59,423 nucleotides of DNA from an uncultured bacterium (GTDB lineage Bacteria; Bacillota_I; Bacilli_A; RFN20; CAG-826), in the NCBI GenBank assembly GCA_949299165.1, contig CASFZJ010000002.1, positions 68,924-128,346 on the forward strand. Direction: 5' to 3'. This document shows positions 47,488 through 55,609 of this stretch, one piece after another. Every line of letters starts with the position of its first letter. The stretch's first letter is position 1. The position numbers were made by a program, and so were the translations under genes. The notes under the pieces are model-generated. The model saw only the letters and a list, made by a program, of their open reading frames with translations, was not told where the DNA came from and did no database searches.

Positions 47488-48177
47488 TTATTTTATTTTG
47501 TTCATTCTGTAACCAACACCAATATCAGTTCTAATTAATTTAGATGATTTAATGTCTCTATTTGTTTTCTTTCTAATTCCTGCCATAAAAACTCTTAAAC
47601 CATTTTGATCTTGACCGCCTTTTCCCCAAATATGGTCAATAATATAATCATAAGTAAGAGTTTTTCCTAAGTTATACGCTAATAAAACAATAATTTTGTA
47701 TTCAAAGTTCGTGAAATGAACTTCTACTCCATTAATAAAAATTGTTTTAGCATCATAATCAATTGTCAAATTGCCGTTTGTAAATTGATGTTTTTCATCG
47801 TTTACTAAATAACGAAATTCTTTTCTCATTCTAGCTTCAAGTTCCGCAAGATTAATTGGTTTAACCATATAATCATTAGCGCCGGCATCTAAAGCTAAAA
47901 TTTTACTTTCAATCAAGTTCCTTGAAGATACAACAATAATTGGCAAAGTATTATTAAAAGTACGGATTGTTTGAATGACATAAATTCCATCTTTATCAGG
48001 TAAATTTAATTCAAGTAATACAATATCGACTAAATTTTTAATGCAAAAATCGATAGCAGCTTGTGCACTATCAACCGAATAAATCTTAAATCCTTTTTCT
48101 TTTAGATGGTTTCTGATCCTTGTTTGCCAAACTCTATCAGATTCAACAACAAGTATAGATTTATTGTCTTTTTCCAT
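47488..48177 (-). CDS. OmpR-family response regulator with Glu at the phosphoacceptor site
   Basis: The 229-residue protein has a receiver domain (about 7-120) and an OmpR/PhoB winged helix (about 133-225, with GVGYRMN at the end). The acceptor position reads LLELNLPDKDG, so Glu56 (GAA) stands where Asp should be. The acidic pair is also altered (VVESD: Ser at the second position). The conserved Ser of VVSS and the Lys of MVKP are kept. It probably works without phosphorylation, as an always-on or atypical regulator. No histidine kinase gene is adjacent. It seems leaderless (extended -10 9 bases upstream). Confidence 0.9.
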   Translation of the reverse strand: MEKDNKSILVVESDRVWQTRIRNHLKEKGFKIYSVDSAQAAIDFCIKNLVDIVLLELNLPDKDGIYVIQTIRTFNNTLPIIVVSSRNLIESKILALDAGANDYMVKPINLAELEARMRKEFRYLVNDEKHQFTNGNLTIDYDAKTIFINGVEVHFTNFEYKIIVLLAYNLGKTLTYDYIIDHIWGKGGQDQNGLRVFMAGIRKKTNRDIKSSKLIRTDIGVGYRMNKIK

Positions 48178-48186
48178 ACTTAATTA

Positions 48187-48195
48187 ATTATATCA
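48187..48195 (-). promoter_or_regulatory. Extended -10 promoter 9 bases before response regulator ATG
   Basis: TGATATAAT (TGn plus exact TATAAT) ends 9 bases before the ATG at 48177, with no ribosome binding site between. It has the same geometry as the pcrA and 37389-gene promoters. Confidence 0.6.
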
Positions 48196-48245
48196 TAAAT
48201 AAAAACTTATATTTTTATAAATTTTTCTAGCATTTTTTTAAAAAA

Positions 48246-48298
48246 TCCCAAGAATTTTGAAAAAAGTAATACTTTTTTGCATTTTTTGGGACTTTTTT
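48246..48298. promoter_or_regulatory. Nested palindrome between divergent genes
   Basis: TCCCAA (48246-48251) and TTGGGA (48286-48291) enclose AAAAAAGTAATACTTTTTT (48260-48278), a perfect odd palindrome; T-runs flank both outer arms. It looks like a bidirectional terminator, but genes diverge from it on both sides, so an operator or insulator is more likely. A TATAAT box for the plus gene lies just to its right. Confidence 0.45.
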
Positions 48299-48338
48299 AA
48301 ATATTTATTAGAACTTATAATATTTACGAGGATAAAAA

Positions 48339-48833
48339 ATGAAAGAAATACAATTTAACGAATTTGAAAAATACACAAAAAAAGATAAACTTTATTTGAT
48401 TTTTTATGTAATCATGCTTACTTTATCACTTGCGATGATAGTTTTAAACGCAATAGTTTTGGCTTTTAACAACCAAGATGTTGCCTCAATAGTTTTCGTT
48501 GCAATATTTTCTGTTATTGCACTATTTGTAATTTGCCTACTTTCTATGTATTTAATTGTGCCTACAAAAGTGCTTTCTATCGATTATGCAAAAGAAACAA
48601 TTACAATCAACAAACGTTTATTTAATTCAGTTACACTAAACTTAAAAGACATCAACGAGATTAAAATTACTGACAAGAAATTAATTTTCAATGTAGTTAA
48701 TCTTGGTTCTATTTATTTCTTAACTAATACCAAAACCTACCGAGCTAAATATTTAATTTCGCCAAAATATTTAATGATAACTTTAAACATCTATTTAAGC
48801 GTAGTTAAGGATGGTGGTAATAATGTTAACTAA
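48339..48833 (+). CDS. Membrane protein with two helices, unknown function
   Basis: The 164-residue protein has a polar N-terminus, two adjacent membrane helices (about 20-43 and 50-76) and a C-terminal soluble part of about 85 residues with beta-strand character (VLSIDYAKETITINKRL, DLINEIKITDKKL-like). The order resembles PH-domain-like membrane proteins but no firm match is seen. ACGAGG precedes the ATG, with TATAAT (about 48316-48321) upstream. It overlaps the DUF2804 gene. Confidence 0.6.
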   Translation: MKEIQFNEFEKYTKKDKLYLIFYVIMLTLSLAMIVLNAIVLAFNNQDVASIVFVAIFSVIALFVICLLSMYLIVPTKVLSIDYAKETITINKRLFNSVTLNLKDINEIKITDKKLIFNVVNLGSIYFLTNTKTYRAKYLISPKYLMITLNIYLSVVKDGGNNVN

Positions 48834-49833
48834 AGGTAATATCTTAGATGAAAGAGGAAATTTAATTGAAAGTGGAATGACTTTTGAGGATTTAAAAGTT
48901 TACAACAAAGAAAGAATTCCAAGCTATTTAAAATCACGAATAAAAGAATGGGATTATTACACTTTCCAAAACGATAAAATTGGCTTTCTTTTAACAATAG
49001 CAAATAACACATATATGTCCTACATAAGTTGCTCTTTTGTTAACCTAGAAACTGCTTCTTATGTTACTAAAACCTATATCAATGTTGCTAATCCTGAAAA
49101 ATTTATTTTGCCTATTTCTGCGTTTAAGGGAAACATTGAAATTCAAGATAAAAAATATTTTTTAAAGGTTGAAAAAACTCCCAAAACTACCAAAATCCTT
49201 GCAAAACTCACACATTTTGTAAAAAACATGGATATTTTACTTAATTTAGAAATTACACCTAACAAACTAGAAAATGGAATTTTTATATTACATCCTTTCA
49301 AAAATAAACACCATTTTTACTATAACTATAAAGAGAATTTACTTAATGCAAAAGGTACTGTAACACTTGGAGGAAAAATCACAAAATTTGAAGGCTATGG
49401 ATCATATGATTTTGGACGAGGTATCTGGCCTTACAAAACAGAATGGTATTGGATTTCAGCAACTAAAGTTAGAGCTGATAGTGCCTTGAGTTTTAATCTC
49501 GGTTGTGGATTTGGAACGTGTAAAGAAAACGAAAATTTCATTATTTATGACAATCAAAAATACAAACTTCCTGATATTCAAATTGAAATTCCATATGATG
49601 AAAAACACAAAATAAATTATTTAGATGAATGGAAAATTATAAGTATTGACGGTTCAATTAATCTTACTTTTAAACCAATTTTAAATCGCAAGGATACAAC
49701 TCACGCAATAATTTTATATTCAAAGCAAAATCAAGTTTTTGGCGATTTTTATGGCGAAATAAAAACCACTACTTCGACTATTAAAGTTGAAAAAGTTAGT
49801 GGTTTTATCGAACATTTTAATAATAAACGGTAA
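48823..49833 (+). CDS. DUF2804 family protein
   Basis: The 336-residue protein shows the DUF2804 signature near residue 200, SYDFGRGIWPYKTEWYWIS, and starts with a short segment typical of the family (LTKGNILDERGNLIESG). It is beta-rich with no signal peptide. Biochemical function is unknown. In-frame ATGs at 48811 and 48823 are both possible; GGTGG before the second decides it. It overlaps the previous gene by about 11 bases and abuts the Nudix stop with no space. Confidence 0.88.
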   Translation: MLTKGNILDERGNLIESGMTFEDLKVYNKERIPSYLKSRIKEWDYYTFQNDKIGFLLTIANNTYMSYISCSFVNLETASYVTKTYINVANPEKFILPISAFKGNIEIQDKKYFLKVEKTPKTTKILAKLTHFVKNMDILLNLEITPNKLENGIFILHPFKNKHHFYYNYKENLLNAKGTVTLGGKITKFEGYGSYDFGRGIWPYKTEWYWISATKVRADSALSFNLGCGFGTCKENENFIIYDNQKYKLPDIQIEIPYDEKHKINYLDEWKIISIDGSINLTFKPILNRKDTTHAIILYSKQNQVFGDFYGEIKTTTSTIKVEKVSGFIEHFNNKR

Positions 49834-50376
49834 TTACTTATTTAATAGACCTTTAGCATTTAAGAAAGCGAGGCATGCAATTGTTTTTGCATCTTTTATT
49901 TCACCTTTTTTAATTAAATCGTTAATTTCTGGAAGAGTATATTCATAGATTTCAAGTGCTTCATTTTCGTCTAAATATTGTGAAGTTTTTGCAAGATTTG
50001 TTGCGAAATAACAATATATGATTTCATTTGTATAAGCGCAACTTGGATAAATTTCTCCTAAAAATTCAATTCTATTAGCTAAATATCCTGTTTCTTCTTC
50101 AAGTTCTCTTTTAGCAGTAATTAATGGATCTTCCTCTTTATCGCACTTCCCAGCTGGAAATTCAAAAATAACTTCATCATATGGATAACGATATTGTTTT
50201 TCGACTAAAAATTTACCATCGTCTGTTAAAGCCATAACACAACTTGCTCTACAATGACTCACGTATTCCCTAACAGATTCATGTCCATTTGGACAAACAA
50301 CTTTATCCTTATAAACATCAATGATTTTCCCTTTATAAATTAATTCAGAAGATAACTTTTTTTCTTTTAAATCCAT
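49834..50376 (-). CDS. Nudix hydrolase (ADP-ribose pyrophosphatase-like)
   Basis: The 180-residue protein has a full Nudix box, GKCDKEEDPLITAK then RELEEETGYL, fitting Gx5Ex7REUxEExGU. The preceding strand FEFPAGK and the later ALEIYEYTLPEI match ADP-ribose pyrophosphatases. It would split ADP-ribose or related nucleotides. A GAGGGTGG site precedes the ATG. Its stop directly abuts that of the DUF2804 gene on the other strand. Confidence 0.92.
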   Translation of the reverse strand: MDLKEKKLSSELIYKGKIIDVYKDKVVCPNGHESVREYVSHCRASCVMALTDDGKFLVEKQYRYPYDEVIFEFPAGKCDKEEDPLITAKRELEEETGYLANRIEFLGEIYPSCAYTNEIIYCYFATNLAKTSQYLDENEALEIYEYTLPEINDLIKKGEIKDAKTIACLAFLNAKGLLNK

Positions 50377-50419
50377 GTTTCCACCCTCGCGAAAAATATT
50401 TTATCATATATAAGACATT

Positions 50420-51538
50420 ATGATTAATTTAGTTGCTTACATTAAAGATTACAAAAACAAATCGCTTAAAGACGAACCATTCAATGAACTTGATGCGGCT
50501 ATTTTTTCTAGATTAAGCTACATTGATTACACTTCTTTAATTAAATCTAGAAAATATTTTTCTTTAAAACCTATTTCTTCTGTATATAAAGAATTGAGCG
50601 AAATAAAAGATGAAAATCGATTTAAATTTATTGAAGACAAACTTCTTTTAGAAGAAGTTAGTTCATCTCTTCGCTTTAAAGATCTTTACATTAAATCTTT
50701 CATTAAGTTAACCGATAAAGAATCGACAAAACAATTTTCTGCTGTCACGTTTTTTAATAAATCAAAATCAAATAAATTTTTATTAATTTCTTTTAGAGGG
50801 ACAGATGGCACTTATACTGGATGGAAAGAAGATTTCGAACTTTGTTATAAAAATATTATTCCTGCTCAAATAGAAAGTGAAAAATACCTTAAAAAAATTA
50901 TTCGATTCACAAAAACAAAGACAATTTATGTTGTAGGCCATTCCAAAGGTGGAAACCTAGCAATTTATGCTTCAGCTAATGCTAAAAACAAGAAAATCAA
51001 AGAAATATATGCTTTTGATTCTCCTGGATTTAATAAATTATTTATAACTTCAAAAAACTTCTTAAATATAAAAGACAAAATTCAACATTTCGCTCCACAA
51101 ACTTCAATTATTGGTAGATTACTTTATAAAGATTATCAAACTACTATAGTTGATTCAGACAAAGCTTTATTAAATCAACACAACATTTTTAATTGGAACG
51201 TTGACAATAATCATTTCAAGACATTAAACAAATTTACTTTTATTTCAAATAAACTTTCTGATGCTATTAAAACAAATTTAGAAAAAATGAGTTACGAAGA
51301 AAGGGTGGAATTTGTCGAATCACTTTTTAGCGTGATTAATGATTTAACCGAAGATGACACTATTAATTTTGGAGATTCAATCTTCACATTTATTCTTCGC
51401 TTTAGAAAAGTCTTAAAAACTAAAAGTGAAGAAACAAAAAGAGTAATTTATTCAATTTTTGGCAAAGATAATCCACCTAAAGAAGAGCCAATCAAAGTTA
51501 TACCGATTAAAAATAAAGATAAAGAAAAAAATTTTTAA
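50420..51538 (+). CDS. DUF2974 (Mbeg1-like) alpha/beta hydrolase
   Basis: The 372-residue protein has the alpha/beta hydrolase nucleophile elbow VVGHSKGGNLAIYASAN; the catalytic Ser is that of GHSKGG. The opening PFNELDAAIFSRLSYID is typical of DUF2974. It resembles lipases and may cut lipids or esters inside the cell, as no signal peptide is seen. An Asp of YAFDSPGF and a late His (HFKTL) may complete the triad. No ribosome binding site is near; an AT-rich -10-like element lies about 7 bases before the ATG. The tail is highly charged. Confidence 0.82.
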   Translation: MINLVAYIKDYKNKSLKDEPFNELDAAIFSRLSYIDYTSLIKSRKYFSLKPISSVYKELSEIKDENRFKFIEDKLLLEEVSSSLRFKDLYIKSFIKLTDKESTKQFSAVTFFNKSKSNKFLLISFRGTDGTYTGWKEDFELCYKNIIPAQIESEKYLKKIIRFTKTKTIYVVGHSKGGNLAIYASANAKNKKIKEIYAFDSPGFNKLFITSKNFLNIKDKIQHFAPQTSIIGRLLYKDYQTTIVDSDKALLNQHNIFNWNVDNNHFKTLNKFTFISNKLSDAIKTNLEKMSYEERVEFVESLFSVINDLTEDDTINFGDSIFTFILRFRKVLKTKSEETKRVIYSIFGKDNPPKEEPIKVIPIKNKDKEKNF

Positions 51539-51608
51539 AAAAGTTAAAAATTTTTTTAACATTTTTCGAATTGACCTCCTTCGTATTATATGAGGAGGTA
51601 TTTTTTTA
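51529..51608. repeat. Dispersed repeat copy B, also terminator for the DUF2974 gene
   Basis: ACCTCC (51574-51579) pairs with GGAGGT (51594-51599) and is followed by ATTTTTTT, so on the plus strand it terminates the DUF2974 gene. The A/T tract before it, the stem and the loop start TTCGTA match copy A at 10840-10920 across about 80 bases. Confidence 0.65.
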
Positions 51609-51638
51609 GAGTCAGACGCGATTAATAGTTTTATAATA

Positions 51639-52946
51639 TTGCTTGTGAAAAATAAACTATTATCTTTTTTGAAACAAGCAGCTATTTTATTATTAAGCGC
51701 AGCCTTATCGGGGCTCGTGGTTGGACTTTACCAATTAGGAATACAACAAATTGTTAAAGTTTCTACTTTTATGTATACTTCACGCACTCCGCTAATTTTG
51801 TTAACTTTAATAATTTTAGTGGCTTTTTGCGTAGTTATGAATCAATTAATCATACTTGGCGACTCATCTATTGATGGATCTGGCATACCATCAATGAAAT
51901 TAGAAAGAAGAAATAATATCGAATCTAAATGGTATAAAGATATTCCTCTTCTTATTGGAAATTCTTACGCATCAACATTTTCGGGTTTTACCTTAGGTAG
52001 CGAAGGTCCTTCGGTAGTTTTATCTTCTAAGATAAATTCTGGAATTAATAAATTATTTAAAAATGAAGATAAAACAAGTGAAGAAATTTCCGAAGGTGCA
52101 GGCTTTGGGTGTGCTTTTCTTTCACCTCTAGCTGGTATATGTTATGCTTTCGAAGAATCGATTGAGACGAAACTTAATTATAAGGCAATTATTAAAACGC
52201 TTGCCATTATCGCTGTTGCTTTTCTAGTAACAAGTCTTATTAATAAGAATCATCTTTTATCGTTATCTACTTTTGAAACAATCGCTTTTAAAGACTATTA
52301 CATTTTCCCATTACTTCTATTAATAAATGTTATATTTTCAGTAATTTTTTATAAATTAATGTTGATTTTGCGAGGTTTTTTCATAAGAAGAAAGAATAAT
52401 ATCTTTATCAAAAATAGATCATTTCCGCTCTTTCTAATCACTTTTATTTTAAACATATTCATAATTGAATACATGCAATCAGGCGGAAAAATTATTGCTT
52501 CAATTCATGAAAACACAAATTTTCTTATATTAATTGGAGTTTTAATTTTAAGAATTAGCTTAACAGCAATCTCGGGTTCTGGAAGTGTTACTGGAGGATT
52601 AGTAATCCCTATAATGACAATTGGTGCGATTAATGGCCAAATAATCTCCACGTTGTCTTCAGAATTTTTCGGTTTTGATGAAAGCTATTTTGAATTAATT
52701 TCATTAATATCGGCCTTAATGTTTTTTGGCATTTTAATCCACACTCCTTTAACTAGTTGTGCTTTGTTATATTCGTGTATTTCTCTCGCAACTAAAAATT
52801 TTGTTATTGCTCTAACCATACTTCCAATTTTCGTATTAACAATTTTTATTTCATATTTAATAACAAGCAGACTATTTAAATTAGATTCATTGTATGAAGG
52901 GATGATCGAAGTCAGCAAAAAAGCGGCCAACAAAGCAGCCGCTTAA
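51639..52946 (+). CDS. ClC-family chloride channel/transporter
   Basis: The 435-residue protein has the ClC ion-path signatures: GSGIPSMKL, GSEGPSVVL with the gating glutamate, and GSGSVTGGLVIPIM. It has about ten to twelve membrane segments. It moves chloride or fluoride, perhaps against protons. The start is unclear: TTG at 51639 or GTG at 51645, neither with a ribosome binding site; the first membrane helix begins within about 10 residues. Its last codons (KKAANKAAA) coincide with the terminator of htpG. Confidence 0.9.
   Translation: MLVKNKLLSFLKQAAILLLSAALSGLVVGLYQLGIQQIVKVSTFMYTSRTPLILLTLIILVAFCVVMNQLIILGDSSIDGSGIPSMKLERRNNIESKWYKDIPLLIGNSYASTFSGFTLGSEGPSVVLSSKINSGINKLFKNEDKTSEEISEGAGFGCAFLSPLAGICYAFEESIETKLNYKAIIKTLAIIAVAFLVTSLINKNHLLSLSTFETIAFKDYYIFPLLLLINVIFSVIFYKLMLILRGFFIRRKNNIFIKNRSFPLFLITFILNIFIIEYMQSGGKIIASIHENTNFLILIGVLILRISLTAISGSGSVTGGLVIPIMTIGAINGQIISTLSSEFFGFDESYFELISLISALMFFGILIHTPLTSCALLYSCISLATKNFVIALTILPIFVLTIFISYLITSRLFKLDSLYEGMIEVSKKAANKAAA
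52916..52943 (-). terminator. htpG terminator inside the 3' end of the ClC gene
   Basis: On the minus strand AGCGGC, a 10-base loop and GCCGCT are followed by TTTTTT. The same bases encode the last residues of the ClC protein on the plus strand. The U-run and stem fit an intrinsic terminator for htpG. Confidence 0.75.
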
Positions 52947-52970
52947 ATGTCAAATATTTTAGGTTTAATC

Positions 52971-54887
52971 TTATTTTTTCAAGGATTTAAGCATTAATTC
53001 ATTTAAATTTTTGATGAAGTTTGCCTTATCTTCAATATCAAAACCTTCAAGTAACATAGCTTCATCATAAAGAACATCAGAATATTTTTTGATAGTATCT
53101 TTGTCACTCTTGAATTCACTCATTGCCTTAAATAACTCATGATTTAGATTGATTTCAAGAACCTTACTTGCTTTTGCTCTTTCTTCCCCCGGAACTTCAT
53201 TAATAGTTTTTTCCATATTTAATGAAAGTCCATTTTGAGTAGAAATGCAAACTGGCGAATCAACAAGTTTTGTTGAAACGGCTACTTTATCGACTTTTTC
53301 GCCTAAAGATTCTTTAATGTTATCGAGTAATTCTTTATTTTCTGCTTCTAAAACATCAAGTTTACTCTTCTCTTCTTCCGATAAATCATCTTTATCGTGA
53401 GTAGCAATATTCATAAATGGAATCTTTTCATACTCATTCATCATCGAAAAAGCAAATTCATCGATGTCTTTAGTGAAGAATAAGACATCAATTCCTTCAT
53501 TTTTATATTTTTCGATTTCAGGCAAAAGTTTGATTGATTCAATACTCTTTCCTGTTGCGAAATAGATATATTTTTGATCTTTCTTCATATTATCTTTATA
53601 TGTTTTCAAATCAATTTCTTTTTCATTGTTCAATGATTTGAAAACTAAAAGATCCGCAAGTAAATTTTTCTTAAATCCATAACTTGAATAGATTCCATAC
53701 ATTAAATGGTCACCATAGAGAGAATAGAATTTAAGATATTTATCATAATCACTACTCTTTAAATCTTTAAGTTTTGCAATAAGTTTATTTTCAATAGTTT
53801 CACTTATTTTCTTTAATCTTGGATCTTCTTGGAGCATTTCACGTGAAATGTTTAATGTTAAATCATTAGTATCAACTAAACCTTTCACGAATTTAAGATA
53901 ATCTGGTAATAATTCTTTAGCTTTTTCCTTTATAAATATACCTTTAATAAAAAGTTTTAGACCTTTTTCATAATTTTGTGAATATAAATCATAAGGAATA
54001 TGAGAAGGAATAAATAATAAAGAATTAAAGCTGATTAAACCTTCAACATTTAGATTTAAAGATAATAATGGGTCTTCAAAATCTGTAAAGTTAGCTTTGT
54101 AGAAAGCATTTAATTCATCGTCGCTAACTTCATTTTTATTCTTTTTCCATAAAGGAACCATTGAATTTAAGGTTTTGATGACTTCTTTATCTTCATATTT
54201 GTCTTCGATATCTTTGCCATCTTTATCTTTTTGATGAACTTTTTCAGTAACTTTCATTTTGATAGGATATCTTACGAAATCGCTATATTTTTTAATTAAA
54301 GATTCAAGTTCATAATCTTCAAGATATTTATCGTAATTTTCGTCGCCTTCATTCTTTCTTAGATGCAAAACGATTTTTGTGCCGCTATCTTCGATATTTG
54401 CTTCATCAATCGTGTAAGAAGATTCACCATCACTAGTGAAAACATATCCTTGTTCATCATTTACTGACTTTGAATAAACTTCGATACTATCAGCAACCAT
54501 AAAAGCACTATAGAAGCCAACGCCGAATTGACCGATGATATCTAAATCATTTTTCTCTTTTGCTTCCTTGATTTTGTTTAAGAACTCTTTGCTGCCACTA
54601 TGTGCAATTGTGCCTAAATTTTGAATTAATTCGTCCTTATTCATACCAATTCCGTTATCGGAAATAGTTAAAGTCCTCTTCTTTTTATCAACATCAAGCC
54701 AAATTTCATAGTTTTTAGAAGGAACTTTGCCCTCGCTTGTTAATTCTAAATATTTATATTTATCAATTGCATCGCTTCCATTTGAAATCAATTCTCTTAA
54801 AAATATTTCCTTATTAGAATAAATTGAATTGATCATTAATTGTAAAAGTTCTTTACTCTCAGCTTGAAACTCTCTTGTTTCTGCCAT
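52971..54887 (-). CDS. htpG: Hsp90 chaperone HtpG
   Basis: The 638-residue protein has the Hsp90 ATP-binding N-domain (ELISNGSDAIDKYK, DNGIGMNKDEL, GQFGVGFYSAFMVAD), the middle domain (LNISREMLQEDPRLKKI) and a shorter C-domain ending LNELMLKSLKK. It is a cytosolic ATP-dependent chaperone. AGAGAGGAG precedes the ATG. The transcript comes from the hsp20 promoter through an intergenic hairpin (54908-54937). Confidence 0.97.
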   Translation of the reverse strand: MAETREFQAESKELLQLMINSIYSNKEIFLRELISNGSDAIDKYKYLELTSEGKVPSKNYEIWLDVDKKKRTLTISDNGIGMNKDELIQNLGTIAHSGSKEFLNKIKEAKEKNDLDIIGQFGVGFYSAFMVADSIEVYSKSVNDEQGYVFTSDGESSYTIDEANIEDSGTKIVLHLRKNEGDENYDKYLEDYELESLIKKYSDFVRYPIKMKVTEKVHQKDKDGKDIEDKYEDKEVIKTLNSMVPLWKKNKNEVSDDELNAFYKANFTDFEDPLLSLNLNVEGLISFNSLLFIPSHIPYDLYSQNYEKGLKLFIKGIFIKEKAKELLPDYLKFVKGLVDTNDLTLNISREMLQEDPRLKKISETIENKLIAKLKDLKSSDYDKYLKFYSLYGDHLMYGIYSSYGFKKNLLADLLVFKSLNNEKEIDLKTYKDNMKKDQKYIYFATGKSIESIKLLPEIEKYKNEGIDVLFFTKDIDEFAFSMMNEYEKIPFMNIATHDKDDLSEEEKSKLDVLEAENKELLDNIKESLGEKVDKVAVSTKLVDSPVCISTQNGLSLNMEKTINEVPGEERAKASKVLEINLNHELFKAMSEFKSDKDTIKKYSDVLYDEAMLLEGFDIEDKANFIKNLNELMLKSLKK

Positions 54888-54907
54888 AATTTCTCCTCTC
54901 TGGTAAT

Positions 54908-54937
54908 AAAAAAGTTGATAGGCACAAACCTATCAGC
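54908..54937 (-). terminator. Hairpin with T-run between hsp20 and htpG
   Basis: On the minus strand CTGATAGG, a TTTGTG loop and CCTATCAA are followed by CTTTTTTATT. It would stop part of the transcripts after hsp20 and so lower htpG relative to hsp20. Confidence 0.75.
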
Positions 54938-54954
54938 TTAAAAATTTATAGTTT

Positions 54955-55395
54955 TTACTTAATTTCAATTTTTGCAGGTTCGTTAGCTTTCTTAATTTCT
55001 TCTAATTTTGGAAGAATGATTGTTAAAACACCATCAGTATATGTTGCATTAATATCTTTTTCTTTATATTCATTACCAACATAGAATGATCTACTCATTG
55101 AACCATAATATCTTTCTTTTCTTAGAAATCTACCATGATTTTTATCATCTTCATTTTCATTAGAAACTGTATAAGAAATTTCAAGATAACCGTTATTAAG
55201 TTTTAAACTAATATTTTCTTTCTTAGCTCCAGGAATATCAACTTTTAAGACATAGCTATTTTCTACTTCTTGAATATCTGTTTTCATAGCTGTATTCTCA
55301 AATCTTCTATAGGATTTTGGAAGAGCAAAAAAGTCATCAAAATCGTCGAAGAATGGATCTCCAAAAAAGCCTAATTCATAATTTTTTCTACTCAT
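54955..55395 (-). CDS. Small heat-shock protein (Hsp20 family)
   Basis: The 146-residue protein has an N-terminal Phe-rich arm (FFGDPFFDDFDDFF) and the alpha-crystallin domain with VLKVDIPGAKKENISLKLNNGYLEI and the GVLTIILPK strand. The short tail contains AKIEI, the IxI-type motif for oligomer contacts. It holds unfolding proteins for ATP-dependent chaperones. The AGGAGG ribosome binding site (55404-55410) overlaps a CIRCE element, linking it to HrcA. Confidence 0.93.
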   Translation of the reverse strand: MSRKNYELGFFGDPFFDDFDDFFALPKSYRRFENTAMKTDIQEVENSYVLKVDIPGAKKENISLKLNNGYLEISYTVSNENEDDKNHGRFLRKERYYGSMSRSFYVGNEYKEKDINATYTDGVLTIILPKLEEIKKANEPAKIEIK

Positions 55396-55407
55396 ATTTT
55401 TATCCTC

Positions 55408-55434
55408 CTAGCACTCTATATTCCTAAGTGCTAA
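55408..55434 (-). promoter_or_regulatory. CIRCE operator 1 (HrcA site)
   Basis: CTAGCACTC, a 9-base spacer and AAGTGCTAA match the CIRCE consensus (TTAGCACTC-N9-GAGTGCTAA) with one mismatch per arm. It adjoins the AGGAGG of hsp20. Confidence 0.85.
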
Positions 55435-55453
55435 CTATATTATAGACCTGAAA

Positions 55454-55480
55454 TTAGCACTGTCAATAGTTAACTGCTAA
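55454..55480 (-). promoter_or_regulatory. CIRCE operator 2 (weaker)
   Basis: TTAGCACTG, a 9-base spacer and AACTGCTAA match CIRCE with three mismatches in total. It is 19 bases from CIRCE 1, so HrcA dimers may bind side by side. Confidence 0.65.
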
Positions 55481-55609
55481 AATTTTTAAAAATATTTTTT
55501 TCGATATTTTGCGTATTTTTTAGAAATTGTGCCTGTAATAATGCGATAAACTTTTAATTTATTTGTCATTATGATATTATTTTATCAATCACAAATTGAG
55601 GTACATATA

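Noticed and set aside
51571-51600. 16S rRNA 3' end or anti-Shine-Dalgarno fragment (ACCTCCTT)
   Set aside because: The flanks do not match 16S rRNA; it is the arm of a terminator hairpin.
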